Assembly (NCBI GenBank): GCA_015178975.1
Contig: WHVD01000076.1
Location: 186,001 to 250,000 of the forward strand
Reading direction: 5' to 3'
Source of the DNA: Hysterangium stoloniferum
Taxonomy: Eukaryota; Basidiomycota; Agaricomycetes; Hysterangiales; Hysterangiaceae
Length of the DNA stretch: 64,000 nucleotides
Shown: one piece after another, positions 1-10,204 of the stretch
Position numbering within the stretch: position 1 is the stretch's first letter
Layout: every line of letters starts with the position of its first letter
Notes under the pieces: model-generated
Told to the model about the DNA's origin: nothing
The model's database searches: none
Seen by the model: only the letters and a program-made list of their open reading frames with translations
Made by a program: the position numbers and the translations under genes

Positions 1-909
1 TGGGGAGGTGACTTCCAGCAGACTTTGCCTGTTGTACCAAAGGGTTCAAAAGAACAGATCATTGGACAATGTATCCAGAAATCAGAACTGTGGAAGCATA
101 TCAAGGTACTTTTCTTGAAAAAGAATATGCGGGTGGACCAGGATGATCCAGACAGTCAACAGTTTGCTCAGTGGCTATTGGATATAGGCCATGGAAAGGA
201 TTTACCTTTGGATCATACAATGGATATCCCTCCTCATATGATCTGTGGTCCAGAAATGTCTGATCTAATTGCTGAGATATATCCAGACATCCATGTAGAT
301 AGAGACCAAAGGGATTGGTAAGATGAAGACTTCTTAGACCGGGCAATTCTGTGTCCAAGGAATTCAGAAGTAGATGAGATTAATTCAGAACTTCTGAATA
401 AATTCCCTGGAGAGAGTCGTATGTACCACAGTGCTGATACTGCAGAGGGAGACAGTGAGACAGAGATGTATCCTGTAGAGTATTTGAACGGCCTGAATTT
501 TGGTGGAATCTCACCAAGTCGACTTGAGGTGAAGCCAGGAGTGCCATTGATGCTATTACAGAACATAGATCCACAGAGGGGGCTTTTCAATGGGACATGA
601 TTGCGATTGGTGAAAATGGAAAATCATTTGCTTCAAGTGCGGATCCTAACTGGACCATGTACTGGAAAAATGGCATTTCTTTCACGGATCAAAATAATTA
701 CAAATGATGATCAACTGCCATTTAAACTGCATCGTATTCAGTTTCCAGTGCGGTTGGCATTTGCAATGACAATTAACAAGTCACAGGGACAGTCTTTGAA
801 AGTGGTAGGAATAGATTTGAGAATGGCAGTGTTTGGACATGGGCAATTGTATGTGGGACTTTCAAGGGGAAGAAGTTGGAATAGGATAAAAATATTATTA
901 AAGATATAG
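1..909 (+). pseudogene. Helitron PIF1-like helicase, C-terminal part, decayed
   Basis: The reading frame enters from the left window edge with WGGDFQQTLPVVPKG, a PIF1-family helicase motif of Helitron transposases. It runs in one frame to 909 through two in-frame stops (TAA at 319, TGA at 598). Near the end come FPVRLAFAMTINKSQGQS and GQLYVGLSRGRS, the conserved C-terminal helicase motifs that contact DNA and ATP. The Rep/HUH nuclease part, if present, lies outside the window. The GC-rich hairpin module begins about 105 bp after the stop, so this could be the 3' part of a Helitron, although I see no clear CTRR terminus. Two stops make it a pseudogene. The identity is secure from the motifs; the element's boundary is not resolved. 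Confidence 0.85.
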
Positions 910-1013
910 TGTACAAAGATGTATTATTAGATTGAAGTTTTAATGTATTTTGATTAATTGTTTCTAACTTTTCTAACTTCTAACAGTGATTGTGATATGT
1001 AAATACTTAGAAG

Positions 1014-1165
1014 TGCTGAGAAATACTTAAGAGTCATGGACGCGGGGGGGTTTGGGGGGCTTTGCCCCCCAACAAGCTGGAGCCCGCAGCGAAGTTGTGG
1101 GGCCAGTCGCGAAGTGACTGCCCCGCAGTGTAGCAAGGGTTCCCAGGCTTGTCCATCAATATATA
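1014..1165. repeat. GC-rich double-hairpin module, copy 1
   Basis: First of three copies. Stem TTGGGGGGC / GCCCCCCAA with loop TTT (1052-1072) is followed by a second stem around a CGAAG loop (about 1098-1125) inside GGGG...CCCC arms. Copies 2 and 3 are near 3518-3665 and 11986-12135. Homology stops after the shared GGTTCCCAGGCTTGTC tail. It lies about 105 bp downstream of the Helitron helicase stop. Confidence 0.8.
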
Positions 1166-1850
1166 GTAAAGTTGTACAGTGGGTGGTGGGCGTTTTTAGG
1201 CACCGCAGGCGCCCCAATGCATGAGGGCGCGGAGCGCCTGAAGGCTTCCCCGATTAGGCCACCCAGAAATGAGGACCCGTTAGCGCCCAAATTCTTCAAT
1301 TAGTCAGCGCGGGTGCATTTCTGCACTCGTGGGAGTATTTAATGACGCCGCGGGAGCTTTTCTCACAACGTGGGAGCATTTGTGGTGCCGCGGGAGTATT
1401 TTGTGATGGGTGTGGAAGTATTTTCTAATGTGCGGAGGTATTTTGTGATGCATGGAAGTATTTGTCCAGCGCGGGAGTATTTCATCACATGCACGGAGGT
1501 ATTTTTACATGCGTGGAAGTATTATGTCATGTGCGCGGGAGCATTTTTGAACCGCGTGGGAGTATTTGTCACATGCGTGGAACCATTTCATACGCCCTAA
1601 TGGAAACATTTCCCATGCACCTCCAATAGAATTTTCCGCGCCCTTCATGTCAGCATTTCCCGCACCGTTCACGTAAGCATTTCCCGCGCAGTTCACATAG
1701 CCATTTCCCATGCCCTTCACCCGACCATTTCCCATGCCCTAATGGAAACATTTCCCACGTACCTCCAGTAGAATTTCCCGCGCCCCTCAGGGACACATTT
1801 CCCACGACATTTCCGGATGAAGTCCCCGCGCCCCTCACGGAAGCATTCGA
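1166..1850. repeat. Degenerate ~30-bp GC-rich repeats (macro-repeat unit 1)
   Basis: From about 1310 to 1590 a unit like GCGGGAGTATTT plus about 18 variable bases recurs roughly ten times. From about 1600 to 1850 the pattern turns into a pyrimidine-rich unit, CATTTCCCGCGCCC plus variable bases. A short inverted repeat CAGGCGC/GCGCCTG lies near 1203-1240. Open frames here are by-products of the repeats. I see no gene. Confidence 0.65.
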
Positions 1851-2045
1851 TAAAATACAATAAATGAAAATAAAATGTTTAAAAATAAAATAAAATAGAA
1901 TAAATCGAAATAAAATACAGTAAATGAAAATAAAATGCTTCAAAATAAAATAAAATCGGAAAAATCAAAATAAAATAAAATAAATCAAAATAAAATGCAA
2001 TAAATTAAAATACAATAAATATGTCAAAATACAATACAATATATC
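1851..2045. repeat. AT-rich AATAAAAT low-complexity tract, unit 1
   Basis: Nearly 200 bp of AATAAAAT/CAAAATAAAAT words, matched in position and composition by 10946-11095 in the second macro-repeat unit. From 2046 to 2220 there is AT-rich unique-looking sequence without a supported gene. Confidence 0.7.
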
Positions 2046-2220
2046 AATGCTCAATGCATGGTCTATTAATGTTTCTTCAATGCTTATCAATTCTCAATCA
2101 ATGTTCCATGAATGCTTAATGAATGTTCTCCTCTTCTCAATCAATGCTATATCATATCAATACTGTGTCAATTGCACATCAATTCCAGTTGAATCAACTC
2201 AATTTCTATTCAGAACTGTA

Positions 2221-3060
2221 CAGTTACTCCATCTGAAACCATTACTCCTTTTGAAACCATTACTCCTTTTGAAACCATTACTCCTTTTGAAACTGTTGCT
2301 CCTTTTGTACCCATTGTTCCATTTGTGATATTTCTTTCTGTCTTTTGTAATATCTTTTGTAATGGTTTCTGTTCTTTAAACAGTTTCCATTCTTACACTT
2401 TTGTGACTGTTGTTTTCTTTTGTAACCGTTGTTTTCTTTTGTGACTGTTGTTTTCTTTTGTGACCTTTGTTTTCTTTTGTGATCATTGTTTTCTTTTGTC
2501 ATGGTTGTATTCCTTTGTAACTGTTGTTTTCTTTTGTAACCTTTGTTTCCTTCCTTTGTAACCAGTATGTTCTTTGTAACCTTTGTTCCGTTCCTTTGTA
2601 ACTGGTATGTACTTTGTAACGGGTGTTTCCGTTGTAATGGGTGTTTCCATTGTAATGGGTGTTTCCGTTGTAATGGGTGTTTCCGTTGTAATGGGTGTTT
2701 CCATTGTAATGGGTGTTTCCTTTGTAATGGATGTTTCCGTTGTAACGGGTGTTTCCATTGTAACAGATGTTTCTGTTAGACTTTACATTCTATGAGACTT
2801 TACGTTGTAATAACGGGTGTTTCCATTGTAACGGGTGTTTCCATTTTAACAGGTGTTTCTGTTGTAACGGGTGTTTCCATTGTAACGGGTGTTTGCATTG
2901 TAATAATGGGTGTTTCTGTTGGAATAACGGGTGCCATTCTAAGCTAACTTTCCTTTCTAAGGTGACTTTCCATTTTAATGTGACATTCCATTCTAAAGTG
3001 ACTTTCCATTCTAAAGTGACTTCCCATCCTTTAAAGACTTTCTGAACACTTTCCATTCTT
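2221..3060. repeat. Chain of 18-20 bp minisatellites, unit 1
   Basis: Successive short arrays: CATTACTCCTTTTGAAAC about four times (2230-2310); TTTGTAACCGTTGTTTTCTT-like units (2400-2560); an 18-bp GTTGTAATGGGTGTTTCC unit about nine times (2625-2770); and more degenerate related units to 3045. The TTTGTAACC type is shared with 11120-11405. Long frames in this stretch follow from the periodicity and are not genes. Confidence 0.8.
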
Positions 3061-3063
3061 CCG

Positions 3064-3488
3064 TTCTACGAGACTTTATGTTCTACGAGACTTTACGTTC
3101 TACGAGACTTTACGTTCTACGAGACTTTACGTTCTACGAGACTTTACGTTCTACGAGACTTTACGTTCTACGAGACTTTACGTTCTACGAGACTTTACGT
3201 TCTACGAGACTTTACGTTCTACGAGACTTTACGTTCTACGAGACTTTACGTTCTACGAGACTTTACGTTCTACGAGACTTTACGTTCTACGAGACTTTAC
3301 GTTCTACGAGACTTTACGTTCTACGAGACTTTACGTTCTACGAGACTTTACGTTCTACGAGACTTTACGTTCTACGAGACTTTACGTTCTACGAGACTTT
3401 ACGTTCTACGAGACTTTACGTTCTACGAGACTTTACGTTCTACGAGACTTTACGTTCTACGAGACTTTACGTTCTACGAGACTTTCCA
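3064..3488. repeat. 17-bp minisatellite, about 25 near-perfect units
   Basis: The unit TTCTACGAGACTTTACG repeats from 3064. 24 full units reach 3471 and a 25th ends the array. The first unit differs at one base (ATG for ACG) and the rest are identical as far as I can read, so the array is homogeneous. Because 17 is not a multiple of 3, all frames cycle through the same 17-residue peptide; this explains the apparent 145-residue frame. Confidence 0.95.
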
Positions 3489-3517
3489 TTTGAAAGCAAT
3501 TTCCTTGGTCTTTGACA

Positions 3518-3665
3518 ATGAGTCTCAGAAATACTTAAGAGTTGTCGATGTGGGGGGGTTTGGGGGGCTTCGCCCCCCAACAAGCCGGAGCCCGCAGCGA
3601 AGTTGTGGGGCAGGTCACGAAGTGACCACCCCGCAGCGTAGCAAGGGTTCCCAGGCTTGTCCATA
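3518..3665. repeat. GC-rich double-hairpin module, copy 2
   Basis: Same module as at 1014-1165, with first-hairpin loop TTC (3560-3580). The second stem is GGTCAC GAA GTGACC inside GGGG/CCCC. It directly follows the 17-bp array through the shared linker ATGAGTCTCAGAAATACTTA. Confidence 0.85.
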
Positions 3666-3960
3666 TATATGAATTTTCCTTGGTGGGTTGTGGGTCCACA
3701 TTGCCTTTTTTAGTAACTCAGGCACCGAGATTATGTCAGCACAGAGGCATTTCTGCCAACGCGGAAGCAATTATCTGATCGCGGGTGTATTTGGCATGCC
3801 CCGGGTGTATTATTGCCGCGCCGTGGGAGCATTTTCGCCCGTGTGGAATTATTTTATACACACGTGGCATTTTCAACCACACACCCACCCGCACCCATCC
3901 ACCGCGCACCTGCTCCCATCCACCGTGCACCCATCCAGCCGCACCCATCCACCCACGCAC
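3666..3960. repeat. Degenerate GGGAGCATTT-type repeats, unit 2
   Basis: Units such as GCGGGTGTATTT and GTGGGAGCATTTT (about 3735-3870) match the degenerate repeats of 1310-1590. They are followed by a CACCC/CATCC-rich stretch. No gene is supported. Confidence 0.55.
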
Positions 3961-4528
3961 CCTCTCTCTTTCCTCCAGGTGATGCGTGTATTCTTTCCTT
4001 CTCCCTCTGTCCCATGCTAATCCGCCTCCTCTCCCTTTCCTCCAGCGAGTGTGTGTACCATTTCCTTCTCTCTCTGTCCTCCTCTGATTGTCCTCTTCTC
4101 TCTTTCGTCCAGCCGGTGTGTGTACCATCCTCTTTCTTTGTCCTCTGATCATCCTCCTCTCTTTCCTCCAGGTGTGTGTACCGTTTCCTTCTCTCTCCAT
4201 CCTCCTCTCATTGGGACCCTCTCTCTTTCCTCCAGCCGGTGCATCTACCATTTCCTTCTTCCTCTGTCCTACACTGATTTGCCTCCTCTCTCTTTCCTCC
4301 AGCTGGTGCGCGTTCCATTTCCCTCTCTCTCTGTCCTCTTCTGATTGGCCCTCTCTCTTTCCTCCAGCCGGTGTGCATTCCCTTTCCCCTCTCTCTTTGT
4401 CCTCCTCTGATTGTCCCCCTCTCTTTCCTCCAGCCAGTGCGCATACCCTTTCCCCTCTCTTTGTCCTCCTCTGATTGTTCCCCTCTCTTTCCTCCAGCCG
4501 GTGTGCGTTCCCTTTCCCTCTCTCTGTC
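3961..4528. repeat. 64-68 bp pyrimidine-rich tandem array, left part
   Basis: About nine units, each with a CTCTCTTTCCTCCAG core followed by a short CCGGTG(T/C)G(T/C)GTACC-like segment and TTTCCTTCTCTCTCTGTCCTCCTCTGATT. The array continues at 10235 on the other side of the Copia insertion and the joined sequence is in phase. The core looks like a splice-acceptor tract, but nothing else suggests exons. Confidence 0.8.
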
Positions 4529-4866
4529 TGTTAAATGTGACCTGTGACTTACTGTGACACGTGACACACACAAGTCTGAGGAAAGTTGTTACTATTCAGG
4601 TCACTAACTACAAGCTTATATATGTTATACATCAGTAGGCTTGTCAGCTGTCAAAAGTGACAGCTGGTTGACAGCTGTCAGAAGTGATAGCTGATTGACA
4701 GCTTGAATGGAAACTGACAGCTGATTGACAGCTAGAATACAAACTGACAGCTGATTGACAGCTGTCATAGGAAATGAACAGGGAATACTCTGGAACATGC
4801 TGGAAGCTTCGAGAAGGTTCTAGAAGGTTCCAGAAGGTCTTGGAGACAGTGGAGGCAGTTTTAACA
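4529..4866 (-). repeat. Copia 3' LTR (left)
   Basis: 338 bp, TGTT...AACA. In element orientation U3 begins at 4866 and holds seven contiguous heat-shock pentamers (4802-4836), then a cluster of TGACAGCT words (about 4650-4770), then a TATATAAG box (4615-4622). The adjoining purine tract is AGATCAGGGGGGTC on the minus strand (4867-4880). Confidence 0.95.
4802..4836. promoter_or_regulatory. Seven-unit heat-shock element in the 3' LTR
   Basis: Seven contiguous 5-bp units alternate nGAAn and nTTCn without a break (GAA at 4803, 4813, 4823, 4833; TTC at 4808, 4818, 4828). That is the binding pattern of heat-shock factor trimers. It lies 180-220 bp upstream of the LTR TATA box. Function is inferred. 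Confidence 0.75.
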
Positions 4867-4957
4867 GACCCCCCTGATCTCACATGTCTCCAAAGACAAA
4901 GAAACAGAGAGAAAGAGACTTTGCTAAACTACAGAGAGTAAGAAAGAAAACAAGAAA

Positions 4958-6886
4958 CTAAGTTCTTATACCCATTCCAGTACGGCAAAACTGAACCTTG
5001 GGAGTGGATAGAGGTTTGGTTAGAATATCTGCAAGTTGTTCTGCAGTAGGAATATAGGAAGGAGTAATACACTTGGCATTTACAGCATCCCTAAGCCAAT
5101 AGTAGCGAAGGTCAAGATGTTTCATCCTCCCATGATGCTCAGGATTCTTAGCTACACTGATGGCAGACTGGTTGTCAATGTGTAGAGTGGAAGGTTGATT
5201 GACTTGGTAGCCAAATTCACCTAGGATTTTTTGCATCCAGGCAATCTCCTTGCCAGCTTCTACAGCAGAGACAAATTCTGCTTCAGTTGTAGAAAGTGTG
5301 ACAATACTTTGCAGTTTACTACTCCAGCCAATAGCACCTCCAGCCATCATAGTCACATAACCCCCAGTGGATCTTCCAGAATCAATGCAATCACCATGAG
5401 CAGCATCAGTGTATGTGATGAATAATTCAGAGCCACAATCACCAGAGTAATGCAACTTGTATTCCAGTGTACCTTTTAGGTATCTGAACAAGTGCTTCAC
5501 TGCTGTCCAATGCTTTGGTCCAGGATTGCCATTAAAACATGCCAAATAGGACACAGTATAAGCAATATCTGGACGGGTCATAGTAGCCAGGTATTGAAAA
5601 GACCCAACAGCACTAAGATAAGGAACACTACGCATGAAATCCACCTCTGCAGCATTCTCAGGACCCATTTCTTTGGAAAGGGATGTACCAGGTGTCATAG
5701 GTGTGAGAACTGGATGAGAGTCAGACATGTTATAACGCTCAAGCATATTGAGGATAAACTGTCGCTGATCAAGAGTAAGGAGACGCTTAGAGCGATCTCT
5801 ACCAACTCCCACACCAAGTAAATAAACAGTGGGTCCAAGATCACGGCATTTGAAATGTAGGGACAATTGCTTGACAGCTTTGTCAATGGCAAGAGTGGAC
5901 TTGGATGCAAATGTAATATCATCAATGTAAATGGGTACAAAGATCTTGACCTCTCCATTTGAGTAAATGTAAACAGAGGTATCAGATTCAATTCGTTTGA
6001 AGTCCATTTCAGTAAGTGCACCATGTAACTTGATGTTCCATTGACGAGATCCCTGCTTGAGACCATAAAGTGATTTCAAGAGTCTGAGAACCTTATTAGG
6101 ACCTCCTTGATGGAAGCCTTCAGGTTGTCTCATATAAATTGTCTCATCAAGGTCACCATGAGTGAAAGCAGCAGAAATGTCAACAGAGCGCAAGTCCATA
6201 TCTTCAATGGCAGCTAGGGCCAGAATCAAACGCAGAGTTGCAGGTCTAAAAGTAGGTGCAAACACTTCATTGTAGTCAATGCCAGGACGTTGTGAGTATC
6301 CTTTGGCAACAAGGTGAGCTTTATAACGCTCAATTGTGCCATCTGCATTGTGTTTGACTTTAAACACCCAACCTGAACCAATTGCCTTTGCACCAACTGG
6401 GAGGTCAACAAGTTCCCATGTCTTGTTTTCTACCAGTGTATTGTACTCTGCATTGATAGCTTCTTGCCATTTATCTGCATCATCACCTTTCATAGCCTGC
6501 TTGTAGTTTTGTGGATCAGCAGTTGAAGCTGTTCCAACAAACTGTACTTCCTCATAACCAATGTCCTCATCATCATCCTCAGCTAGAGCTGGAGCTGGTT
6601 GTACCTTCCACCATTCACCAGGTTGCTTTGAAACACGCTGAGAGTGACGAAGCTGTGGTTCTGGTGCAGGTGGAGGAGGGAGTTGAATACCAGGAGGAGG
6701 CAAAGGAGGTTCAGGAAGTGCAGGAAAATGAGCAGGAGGTGCAGGAAAATGAGTAGGAGGGACAGAAATATCATTATCCCCCTGTACTTCTGGCACAAAT
6801 AAAGGAATGTCAGAGTTTGGTTTATTTGGAACAAGGCTGATATTGGGCATTGGTCCAGCAGTAGATAGACCAGGAAAGTGGCGTTC
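4958..6886 (-). pseudogene. Copia reverse transcriptase and RNase H part of gag-pol
   Basis: Continuation of the same frame beyond the solo LTR. After a proline-rich linker come WEAINAEYNTLVENKTWELV, the start of the Copia RT domain, and the catalytic box IYIDDITFAS (YIDD in place of the common YVDD). The RNase H domain follows with STGGYV, LSTTEAEF and HIDNQSAI and the end LADILTKPLS. The stop codon is at 4958. RT and RNase H make element cDNA in virus-like particles. The frame is open across all 630 residues, which fits the two-difference LTRs. It is a pseudogene only because the solo LTR separates it from the upstream half. Confidence 0.92.
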
Positions 6887-7470
6887 TGTTACGACCCGTT
6901 CCCGGATGTTTCAATATCCGACTTCCGGTCTCTCCATTCCCGACTTCCGATCCCCGACTTCCGACTTTGACCTCCGACTACGGAACATCATAGTTACCGT
7001 ATCATCCGCGTTCTTCGTTTGTTCCGCATTTGGTAATTTGTCCGTTGACAAGTATTCACTCGTTTGTTGTTGTATTCCCGTCTTGGAATATTGTCTTCCT
7101 AATATGTCTTATTGTATTTCCGTTTTAAGAACACTTCCGTTTCCGTCTTATTATGGTCTCAGTTTGTAGTACAATAACGAGTAGACTTATATTAGTTTCC
7201 GCGAATTTGTACTTTACTTTAGATCTGATATCGACTTAGTTTCTTATTCCTCCTCCCGTCTTTCTGTACGCTCGATATTCGGAACTCTTCAGAACTCTGA
7301 ATATCCATATCTTCCGTCGTTAGTTCACTTCCGAAATTAAGGACACTGAGCGTTTGCGTAGAGGCGCAGCACATAAGCTGAAGCCGACGTCCTGACCCTA
7401 TCGACGAGTTTCCGACTTCCCGGTGACTTCCCGATAGTCCCGGAATAAGTTCCCGACACGGCACTTAACA
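6887..7470 (+). mobile_element. Solo Gypsy-type LTR inside Copia pol
   Basis: 584 bp beginning TGTTACGACC and ending CTTAACA, flanked by CGTTC at 6882-6886 and 7471-7475. It contains the R/U5 core ATAAGCTGAAGCC (7373-7385) found in other LTR families of this window, which sets its orientation as plus. It interrupts the Copia polyprotein, so it is younger than the Copia insertion. Confidence 0.93.
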
Positions 7471-7475
7471 CGTTC

Positions 7476-8561
7476 ATCAAATACAGCCCGTTCAGAGATG
7501 ATAAACCTCTTTGTAACAGGGTTGTAGAATTGCCAACCTTTGTATCCTACTGGATAGCCAAGAAAGATGCATTTCTCCATGTGTGACTGAAGTGACTTCC
7601 TTTTGTCCTTTTGAATGTAAACATAGGCAGTACACCCCCACACTCGCAAGTTGCTCACATCTGGTTTCTGCTTGTACCATTGTTCATAGGGTGTAGTTTT
7701 GGGTAATGGTGCAGTAGGCAGATGGTTCCATACATAAACATAAGATGCCACAGCATGATTCCAGAATGAGGCAGGCATATGCGCTTCATGCATCATGGCA
7801 GTGACATGATCAGCCAAGGTACGATTGGCTTGTTCTGCAACTCCATTCTGTTGAGGGCAATTGCGAGTAGTATGACGGCGTGCTATTCCACATTCATCTG
7901 TAAACTTGATAAAAGCATTTGACATGTATTCTCCTCCTTTGTCATCCTGCAGAGCTTTGACCTTGCAACCCAGAAGATTCTCAGCATAAGCTTTGTATCT
8001 CCTGAATGCTTCAAATGCATCACTCTTCCATTTCAAGAACAGAACAGCTCGCAACTTGGTGCAATCATCAATGAAGGTTATCCAATAGTGATAACCCTCA
8101 GTTGTTTGCACAGGAAGTGGTCCATGTAGATCACTATGAATAAGCTCAAGTGGTGTCTGAGATTGACTTGGTGAGGTAGGAAATGGATTGGCAGTCATTT
8201 TGCCAGCAAGGCAAGGTTCACAGATGGGATCAGGCTGTTCCTTTGAGTCAAGGTTTAAGCCAACCACTAATCCTTCTCTGATCATCTTCTGGACATCAGC
8301 ATAGCTGTGGTGTCCAAGACGGCGATGCCAGAGATTGATATCAAAGGGAAGAGTGGAGGCAGCACCAGCTTGCTCAATGATAGGTGCAGTGGCACCATTT
8401 AGGATGCCTGCATTCTGTGCAGTAACTCTGGCTGTAAACAAAGTCTGGCCAGAGAGTTTGAAATGCATGGTTGTTCGATCAATGTGTATGAGTAGTCCTT
8501 TGTGCCTTGTGAGATAAAGACAAGACAGTAGGTTACTGCGCAGTTGTGGTACATGCAATAC
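7476..8561 (-). pseudogene. Copia integrase part of gag-pol
   Basis: Continues the Gag frame. A GAG-pre-integrase zinc-binding region (HRRLGHHSYADVQ ... CEPC) is followed by the integrase core with its acidic triad: HSDLHGP, LQDDKGGEY and NGVAEQANRT. Integrase inserts element cDNA into chromosomal DNA. The frame runs into the inserted solo LTR at 7470, which cuts the polyprotein after VFDER. The last 26 codons of the open frame are therefore LTR sequence, not protein. Apart from that insertion I see no frameshift. Confidence 0.9.
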
Positions 8562-9659
8562 TCATGTAAGCTCCACAGATCGCAATTTCCTTCCATTTAT
8601 AACTGGGTTGAATACCACAGAACCAACTCCTGCAGAGTAAATAACAGTATGATCTGCTAACTTGATTGGGACACATAATGGTGTGTAGTTACGCAGCCAA
8701 TGACTATGAGGAGTCATATGACTACTAGCACCTGTATCAGCAAGCCAATCATAGTCAGAACCACTCTGCAGGGTGGAGGAATTGGATGAGGAGAAAGCAA
8801 GTGCATTTCCAGTATATTCAACATTGTTCTGAGACATTGTCTTCTGAGGCCTATTTGGCTTCTTCTTCCCTTTAGCACGATTGGTAAGGACACTCTCCTG
8901 TGCTTCCTGCTGCTTCTTGATGAAGCAATGACACTTGTCCATAGTATGGTTGGTCATGGAGCAGAAAGTACATTTGAGAAATGCAGTGGATGCATTGTCC
9001 TTTACAGCCAGTGCAGATGCAACTGTAGGAGCTTGTGAAGCACGATGACGGCGTTGTGACTCTTCTGTGACAAAGGCTTGTTGGATAGTAGCCTTGTCCA
9101 GTTTGTCCATCAGAAGAAGAGAAGAGGCAAAGTTGTCAAACTGCTCAGGAAGTGCCCTGATCATTGCCATTGATGCAAGCTCCTCATCAAGTTTGGCAAG
9201 ATCAAAATTCAATGGGCGCAGATCCTGGATGGCACGGATGGCTATGTCCACCCGATTCATCAGAGTTTGCAAATTCTCATTCTCTTCCTTTCTGATGGAG
9301 AAGAGATCATCATATGCATTGAAACGCATGCCAGGGCACTTCTGCAAGTGTACATCACACAGACTGGTCCACATCTTGACCGGATCACCCTCAATCCCTT
9401 TAAGATGAATCTTTTGATCATCCTCAACACTCAAGTACATCCAACCTGCTGCTTTGTCTGATTTGAGAGCCCAAGCATCAAATGCAGTTTGCTGGGCCTC
9501 TGTGGGAGATGAGGATAGTGCAGGGGCAATGGAGGAAGCCTCAACAATGCGCCAGACACCCTGGGCATGAAGCCAAGCCTGCATCTCACCAGACCAGGTG
9601 TTGTAGTTATGAGAGTTGAGTTTAGGGAATTGGGGGATAGAAGATGACATTGTATACAA
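8562..9659 (-). pseudogene. Copia Gag and protease part of gag-pol
   Basis: 365 codons starting MYTMSSSIPQFPKLN. The N-terminal Gag region has HNYNTWSGEMQAWL, typical of Copia Gag. A CCHC zinc knuckle CTFCSMTNHTMDKC (CX2CX4HX4C) lies around residue 230, and the protease active site DWLADTGASSHM near residue 305. Gag packages element RNA and the protease cleaves the polyprotein. The frame stops with TGA at 8562-8564, but the integrase part continues in the same frame immediately after. The stop is consistent with a CGA arginine codon mutated to TGA. The 237-bp leader between the primer-binding site and this ATG shows no gene. Confidence 0.9.
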
Positions 9660-9883
9660 GTATAGACAGAGTAAACTCGCAAAGAAGTTGGGAAAAAAGG
9701 TATTTAACTCGAGGTCCAGACGGTAGTCTCGAGGGAAACTCAGCCTTAGTGGCGTACAAGTTCCTCCCTACTAGCAACAGCAATAAGGCTGGGCCTGGCA
9801 GGGGAATATAAAGTATAGGTTGAAACTTACTCAAAAGAAGCGAGTTTGCAAAACGTTATACTGTACTAGAGCGCTTAGAGTGC

Positions 9884-9896
9884 GGGGCCCATAACC
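9884..9896 (-). other. Copia primer-binding site
   Basis: On the minus strand GGTTATGGGCCCC directly follows the 5' LTR. Drosophila copia has nearly the same site, which pairs with an internal stretch of initiator methionine tRNA (half-tRNA priming). The same 13 bases recur beside two other LTRs here (32404-32416, 52466-52478). Confidence 0.8.
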
Positions 9897-10017
9897 TGTT
9901 GAATGTGACCTGTGACTTACTGTGACACGTGACACACACAAGTCTGAGGAAAGTTGTTACTATTCAGGTCACTAACTACAAGCTTATATATGTTATACAT
10001 CAGTAGGCTTGTCAGCT

Positions 10018-10137
10018 GTCAAAAGTGACAGCTGGTTGACAGCTGTCAGAAGTGATAGCTGATTGACAGCTTGAATGGAAACTGACAGCTGATTGACAGC
10101 TAGAATACAAACTGACAGCTGATTGACAGCTGTCATA
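10018..10137. promoter_or_regulatory. TGACAGCT repeat cluster in the 5' LTR
   Basis: Seven forward TGACAGCT words and three AGCTGTCA words in about 120 bp, some joined as the palindrome TGACAGCTGTCA. The spacing suggests an amplified enhancer between the heat-shock element and the TATA box (TATATAAG, minus strand, 9983-9990). TGACAG is the core bound by TALE homeodomain proteins; the actual binder here is unknown. Confidence 0.55.
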
Positions 10138-10169
10138 GGAAATGAACAGGGAATACTCTGGAACATGCT

Positions 10170-10204
10170 GGAAGCTTCTAGAAGGTTCTAGAAGGTTCCA
10201 GAAG
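10170..10204. promoter_or_regulatory. Seven-unit heat-shock element in the 5' LTR
   Basis: Same array in the promoter-bearing LTR: GAA at 10171, 10181, 10191, 10201 and TTC at 10176, 10186, 10196. One of the two LTR differences falls in a free 'n' position here (G at 4811, T at 10179), so both arrays keep the full pattern. Confidence 0.75.

Noticed and set aside
1052..1125. GC hairpins as bacterial-type terminators or integron attC sites
   Set aside because: Flanks are eukaryotic repeats with no cassette genes or T-tract; copies track with minisatellites.
3064..3488. Array resembling a CRISPR
   Set aside because: Direct head-to-tail units without spacers, in a eukaryotic retroelement-rich context.
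3078..3515. A 145-residue open frame made of a 17-residue repeat
   Set aside because: It follows from a 17-bp tandem array that is open in all frames. No start context, introns or domain; a minisatellite.
9622..9834. Short frames in the Copia leader
   Set aside because: The leader between the primer site and gag ATG shows no protein signature; likely untranslated or packaging RNA.
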